A stretch of 17,439 nucleotides of DNA. Origin: CAYVZZ01 sp964456185 (GTDB lineage: Bacteria > Pseudomonadota > Gammaproteobacteria > Pseudomonadales > Alcanivoracaceae). Position 1 is the stretch's first letter; each line of letters opens with the position of its first letter. The DNA is taken from assembly GCA_964456185.1 (NCBI GenBank), contig CAYVZZ010000045.1, forward strand, positions 1 to 17,439, read 5' to 3'. The position numbers and the translations under genes are program-made. Positions 13,628 to 17,439 of the stretch are shown here, piece by piece. Below the pieces are notes generated by a model, which was not told the DNA's origin, did not search any database, and saw only the letters and a program-made list of their open reading frames with translations.

Positions 13628-16291
13628 ATGTCAGATAAACAGGAAGCATTACGTGAAGATGTGAAGCTGTTGGGGCGAATGCTTGGCAAGGTGCTGCGCC
13701 AACAAGAAGGTGAGCCGCTTTATCAGCGCATTGAGCAGCTTAGGCAGGTGTCTGTCACGGGGCGTCAGCAAGGCGAAGTGCAAATTAATGATTTAACGTC
13801 TTTGTTGAAGCATTACGACGATGAGCAGTTGCTCACTGTGGCACGCGCCTTTAGCCAGTTTCTCAATTTGGCGAACCTGGCTGATCAACGCCATCGTGTG
13901 CGCCTGTTTAGGCAACACCAGCAATATAACGGTGAAACAGGCAGCACCGAGCAGTTGCGCGATGTGATTAAGCGTTTAATGGAGGCGGGGCACGAACAGG
14001 CGGCGATTCGCGAGACCTTGGCTTCTATGTCCATTGAATTGGTAATGACGGCACACCCGACGGAAGTGATGCGTCGTACGCTCATTCGCAAATATTCCTG
14101 GCTTATCGAGTTGCTCGGCGAGGGTGAAAGAGGCGATTTGACAGATGATCAGCGTCAACGCCTGCACAATAAAATGTACCAAACCATGTTGGCCTCTTGG
14201 TGTACTGACGAAATCCGCAAGCACCGCCCGACGCCGGTTGACGAGGCAAAATGGGGTTTTGCCACGGTAGAGCAATCGCTTTGGCAAGCGTTGCCCATGT
14301 TTATGCGGCAGCTGGACCAGGTGGCCGAGACACAGCTGGGCGGGGCGTTTTCTCATCGTATTCGGCCCGTTCGTTTTGCTTCCTGGATGGGAGGCGACCG
14401 GGACGGCAACCCCAATGTCACCCATGAAGTCACCCGTGACGTATTGTATTTATCGCGTTGGATGGCAGCCGATTTATACCTGCGCGACATCAATGGCTTG
14501 CTTGCAGATTATGCGATGACTAAAGCCAGTGACGAACTACGAAAGGCGGCGGGGGATAGCCATGAGCCTTATCGTGTGGTGTTGCGCGGGATTCGCCAGC
14601 GGTTACGACTGACGCGGGAGCGCATGGAGTGTTTGTTGCATCGCCAGCCAGTGCCTCACGGCGCTTGGTATGAGACTGCGGCTCCACTGCGCGATAGCCT
14701 CGAGATGATTGATGCGTCTTTGCGAGAAGTGGGATTGGCGGCCATTGCCGATGGGGAATTAAAAAACACCCTTTGGCGGTTGGACAGTTTTGGCATTCAT
14801 CTGCTGAATTTGGATATTCGTCAAGAGTCGACCCGTCATACCGAGGCGCTAAGTGCGGTATGTCGCTACTTGGGATGGGGTGACTATGCCGATTGGTCTG
14901 AGGAACGCAAACAGACCTTTTTAATTGAACAGCTGCAAGACCGGCGCCCACTTATTGACAAGTGGTTTTACGATAGCGATGAATGCACGCCGGCAGTTAA
15001 AGAGGTGCTCGACACTTGCGCTCTGATTGCCGAACAACAAGGCCAAGGGCTGGGTGCTTATGTGATTTCCATGGCACATCAGCCCAGCGACATCTTGGCG
15101 GTATATTTGTTGCAGCGTATGGCGGGCATGAAACAACCGCTACGCGTGGTGCCCTTGTTTGAAACCCTGGATGACTTACAGCGGGCGCCGCAACAAATGG
15201 CGCAGTTGTTGGAGATGCCTTGGTATCGGCAGCAAGTGAAAGCCGGTCAGGAAATAATGATTGGCTATTCCGATTCGGCCAAGGATGCGGGCTTTTTAGC
15301 GGCCTCTTGGGCGCAGTATCAGGCACAAGAAGGTTTGGCTGCTGTGTTTAAAGAGGCGGGTATTGCGCTCACTTTATTCCACGGTCGGGGTGGCTCCATT
15401 GGCCGTGGTGGCAAGCCCACGCGTATGGCTGTGTTGTCACAACCACCGGGCTCTGTGGCAGGGCGCATTCGGGTAACCGAGCAGGGCGAGGTGATTCGCT
15501 TCAAGTTTGGGGTGCCCGAAGTGGCCGCTGCGAATCTTGAGCAATATGCCGCATCGGTACTGGAAGCCACCTTGCAGCCGCCACCCGCACCCAACGCCGA
15601 CTGGCGTGATGAAATGGCGCGTTTGGCCGAGACGTCAAAACAGCGCTACCGACAAGTGGTGCAGCAGGATCCAAACCTGGTGCCTTATTTGCGTCAAGTG
15701 ACACCGGAACAGGAGTTGTCACGTTTTTCTTTAGGCAGTCGTCCCGCCAGACGTAACAGCGAAGGTGGGGTAGAGTCCTTACGAGCGATTCCCTGGAGCT
15801 TTGCCTGGACACAAATGCGCTTAATGCTGCCCGCTTGGTTGGGCACGGGCGAAGCCTTTCACCAAGCGCTAACCGATAAACAACGAAGTGAGCTGCTGCG
15901 TGCCATGATTGCCCATTGGCCTTTCTTTAAGGGGATGGTGGATATGCAGGAGATGGTGCTGTCAAAAGCCGATTTGGCGGTGGCGCGTTATTATCAAAAC
16001 CGACTGGCGAAAGATGCCGCCTTGCGTGATTTTGGTGCCAGCTTGCACGAAGGCTTTCAGCAAGCCAAAGCCTGTTTGCTGGAGTTGGCTGGACATGACG
16101 ATTTGCTGGCTGACAATCCAACTGCCCGTTGGTCTATCAATGTGCGCAATCCTTATATCGACCCATTGCACTTGCTCCAAACCGAGCTAATGGCACGGCT
16201 AAGAGAAGGTGCTGACGATAATCCGGTATTAGAGCGCGCCCTGATGATTACCATTGCGGGCATTGCTGCCGGGTTGCGCAATACCGGGTGA
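13628..16291 (+). CDS. ppc: Phosphoenolpyruvate carboxylase
   Basis: An 887-residue bacterial-type PEP carboxylase (E. coli 883). It carboxylates PEP with bicarbonate to give oxaloacetate, refilling the TCA cycle. Catalytic H143 lies in VMTAHPTEVMRRT. Other blocks are WMGGDRDGNPNVT, GYSDSAKDAGF with K552, and FHGRGGSIGRGGKP with R587 and R593, corresponding to E. coli K546, R581 and R587 with an offset of six. The C-terminal RNPYIDPLHLLQTELMAR and terminal GLRNTG are intact. The start has only a weak ribosome-binding site (TTAAAGCGG just upstream), yet the N-terminus aligns with the family. Its TGA stop directly abuts the stop of the convergent acyltransferase gene. Divergence from acnB puts two oxaloacetate/citrate-cycle genes on one control region. 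Confidence 0.98.
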   Translation: MSDKQEALREDVKLLGRMLGKVLRQQEGEPLYQRIEQLRQVSVTGRQQGEVQINDLTSLLKHYDDEQLLTVARAFSQFLNLANLADQRHRVRLFRQHQQYNGETGSTEQLRDVIKRLMEAGHEQAAIRETLASMSIELVMTAHPTEVMRRTLIRKYSWLIELLGEGERGDLTDDQRQRLHNKMYQTMLASWCTDEIRKHRPTPVDEAKWGFATVEQSLWQALPMFMRQLDQVAETQLGGAFSHRIRPVRFASWMGGDRDGNPNVTHEVTRDVLYLSRWMAADLYLRDINGLLADYAMTKASDELRKAAGDSHEPYRVVLRGIRQRLRLTRERMECLLHRQPVPHGAWYETAAPLRDSLEMIDASLREVGLAAIADGELKNTLWRLDSFGIHLLNLDIRQESTRHTEALSAVCRYLGWGDYADWSEERKQTFLIEQLQDRRPLIDKWFYDSDECTPAVKEVLDTCALIAEQQGQGLGAYVISMAHQPSDILAVYLLQRMAGMKQPLRVVPLFETLDDLQRAPQQMAQLLEMPWYRQQVKAGQEIMIGYSDSAKDAGFLAASWAQYQAQEGLAAVFKEAGIALTLFHGRGGSIGRGGKPTRMAVLSQPPGSVAGRIRVTEQGEVIRFKFGVPEVAAANLEQYAASVLEATLQPPPAPNADWRDEMARLAETSKQRYRQVVQQDPNLVPYLRQVTPEQELSRFSLGSRPARRNSEGGVESLRAIPWSFAWTQMRLMLPAWLGTGEAFHQALTDKQRSELLRAMIAHWPFFKGMVDMQEMVLSKADLAVARYYQNRLAKDAALRDFGASLHEGFQQAKACLLELAGHDDLLADNPTARWSINVRNPYIDPLHLLQTELMARLREGADDNPVLERALMITIAGIAAGLRNTG

Positions 16292-17206
16292 TTATTTGTA
16301 GGGGTTGGGCTTGCCATCGGGTTGACGACGGAAGCGTTTGTAACTCCACAGGTATTGCTCGGGCACTTGCATGATGAAGTCGGCCATGGCCTTGTTCATG
16401 GCCGGTAGCGAGACGGACAAATCGTCGTCATAAATGGCGTCGTCCACGGCTTCAATGGCAATATCAAAGCCGATTTTGTCTGCGCAGCGTCGCGCACTCA
16501 ATACCACGGGAATGGCATTATGCTTTTGGATTAAGCGGCAGGCATGGGGTGAGGTATAGGCGGGTTGTCCAAAGAAATCGACAAAAATACCGCGGTTACG
16601 CAGCGCCACCTGGTCGGGTAGAACGCCAGTAATGACGTTGCCTTCTTGCAAGGTTTTATTAAATTCCGCCACGCCTTCTTTGGTAATGGGGTAGGCGGTG
16701 GAGTCGAAGGTCTCGCGCGATTTCTGAATGAGCGCATCAACATCAGGCAGGCCTGACGGCATGAACAGAATGTGCATGGCATAGTGGCTGGATAGCCAAT
16801 AGTTCATGAGCTCCCAATTGCCATGATGGGGTGCCAACACAACGACAGGGCGGCCAGTCGCCATGGCATCCGCTAAGATATCGTCACCACGAATGCTGTT
16901 AATTAACGACAGTGCCTTGTGCGGGTTGCGCCACACATAGGCCACTTCAATGACCCCGCGACCGGCTTCAATGAGCGAGGCTTTTTCCAGTGCTTTGCGT
17001 TGTTCGTCGGTCCAATCGGGAAAGCAAAGCTGCATGTTGACGCGCGTCGTATGACGGTTGCTATTGGGTAATACACATAACAGCCAGCCGATAAAGGTGC
17101 CGAGTGCGCGATTGGCCGAGATGGGCAGGGCGCCAATGGCACAAATCAGTCCGGCCATGAGTTTGCTGATGAGGCGGGTTTTTAGGCTGTTTTTTTTGTG
17201 GCTCAT
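16292..17206 (-). CDS. Lipid A biosynthesis lauroyl/myristoyl acyltransferase (LpxL/HtrB family)
   Basis: A 304-residue inner-membrane acyltransferase of the LPLAT group that adds a secondary acyl chain to lipid A, usually from acyl-ACP. An N-terminal hydrophobic segment (about 15-46) anchors it. The H-x4-E motif is HHGNWE (H127, E132). Downstream blocks DQVALRNRGIFVDFFGQPAYTS and the C-terminal PEQYLWSYKRFRRQP are typical of LpxL/LpxM proteins. Sequence alone does not separate LpxL, LpxM or LpxP, so I give no symbol. The start ATG lies 21 bases after the miaE stop, and the two genes probably share a transcript. Its TAA stop abuts the ppc stop with no bases between, and no terminator hairpin was seen at the junction. 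Confidence 0.92.
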   Translation of the reverse strand: MSHKKNSLKTRLISKLMAGLICAIGALPISANRALGTFIGWLLCVLPNSNRHTTRVNMQLCFPDWTDEQRKALEKASLIEAGRGVIEVAYVWRNPHKALSLINSIRGDDILADAMATGRPVVVLAPHHGNWELMNYWLSSHYAMHILFMPSGLPDVDALIQKSRETFDSTAYPITKEGVAEFNKTLQEGNVITGVLPDQVALRNRGIFVDFFGQPAYTSPHACRLIQKHNAIPVVLSARRCADKIGFDIAIEAVDDAIYDDDLSVSLPAMNKAMADFIMQVPEQYLWSYKRFRRQPDGKPNPYK

Positions 17207-17227
17207 GGGGTTCTCTAATTGGCTTGA

Positions 17228-17439
17228 TTAGGAGGCTTGGGCAGTGGGTACGCCTGAGTGAAACCGAAACTGTGAGTCTGCGGAGGTAATCAACTGTTGC
17301 TCGATATCGAGTAATTCGTCAATGCGGTCATCTATTGCCGTTTCGGCGTAAAGGCACGCCAAATCCAGATAATCTTCAAAGTGCCGCGATTCGCTTTTCA
17401 ATAAATAACGATAATAGCGCGATAATTCCTCATCTACAT
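17228..17439 (-). CDS. miaE: tRNA-(ms2io6A)-hydroxylase MiaE, C-terminal fragment
   Basis: The last 69 residues of a frame that enters from beyond the window's right edge, ending in TAA at 17228-17230. The visible part has YLLKSESRHFEDYLDLA, in which the E-x-x-H pair (residues 16 and 19 of the fragment) supplies ligands of the diiron site of this ferritin-like hydroxylase, and it ends with QFRFHSGVP, the usual MiaE C-terminus. MiaE hydroxylates the isopentenyl group of ms2i6A37 in tRNAs reading UNN codons, using oxygen. The lipid A acyltransferase gene follows after 21 bases on the same strand. Most of the protein lies outside the window. Confidence 0.87.
   Translation of the reverse strand, partial: VDEELSRYYRYLLKSESRHFEDYLDLACLYAETAIDDRIDELLDIEQQLITSADSQFRFHSGVPTAQAS

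Noticed and set aside
1..17439. Mobile element, CRISPR array, toxin-antitoxin or phage-defence locus
   Set aside because: No transposase, integrase, spaced direct repeats or defence-type genes were seen. Every substantial stretch is occupied by recognisable core genes, and no intergenic gap exceeds 300 bases.

Overview
The window looks like chromosomal core DNA of a free-living Gammaproteobacterium. The minCDE cell-division locus, acnB, ppc, the P-II/AmtB ammonium module, a Pseudomonas-type ornithine decarboxylase and a miaE tail all point that way. Moderate GC content and the gene mix suggest a marine Cellvibrionales/Pseudomonadales-like lineage, but this placement is inference. I see no insertion sequence, prophage, CRISPR array, tRNA or rRNA.

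Layout, left to right. Positions 1-1165 (+): the tail of an L,D-transpeptidase followed by nagZ, both peptidoglycan genes. Positions 1149-3854 (-): a three-gene operon encoding a beta-hydroxyacid dehydrogenase, pabB and a pabC-like class IV aminotransferase-fold lyase; its last gene overlaps the nagZ end tail to tail. Positions 4036-6488 (+): a sigma54-type promoter, a TorF-family outer-membrane porin, a P-II protein (glnK) and amtB, which together form a nitrogen-scavenging operon. Positions 6557-8376 (-): minC-minD-minE, placing the division septum. A strong bidirectional terminator separates amtB from minE. Positions 8513-9835 (+): speC, with a well-formed promoter and a structured leader of about 118 nt. 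Positions 9882-10721 (-): a ferritin-like predicted metal-dependent hydrolase. Positions 10850-13450 (-): acnB, with a hairpin near the start of its mRNA. Positions 13628-16291 (+): ppc, divergent from acnB, so the two anaplerotic/TCA genes share one control region. Positions 16292-17439 (-): an LpxL/HtrB-type lipid A acyltransferase and the C-terminus of miaE.

Most genes are textbook housekeeping enzymes with intact catalytic residues. The less ordinary material lies between genes: the sigma54 promoter that places an outer-membrane porin in the glnK-amtB operon, the speC leader with mutually exclusive hairpins and a possible seven-codon leader peptide, the palindrome over the speC -35 box, and the acnB 5' hairpin. 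I did not find a clearly new multi-gene system; the speC leader is the best candidate for an undescribed element.
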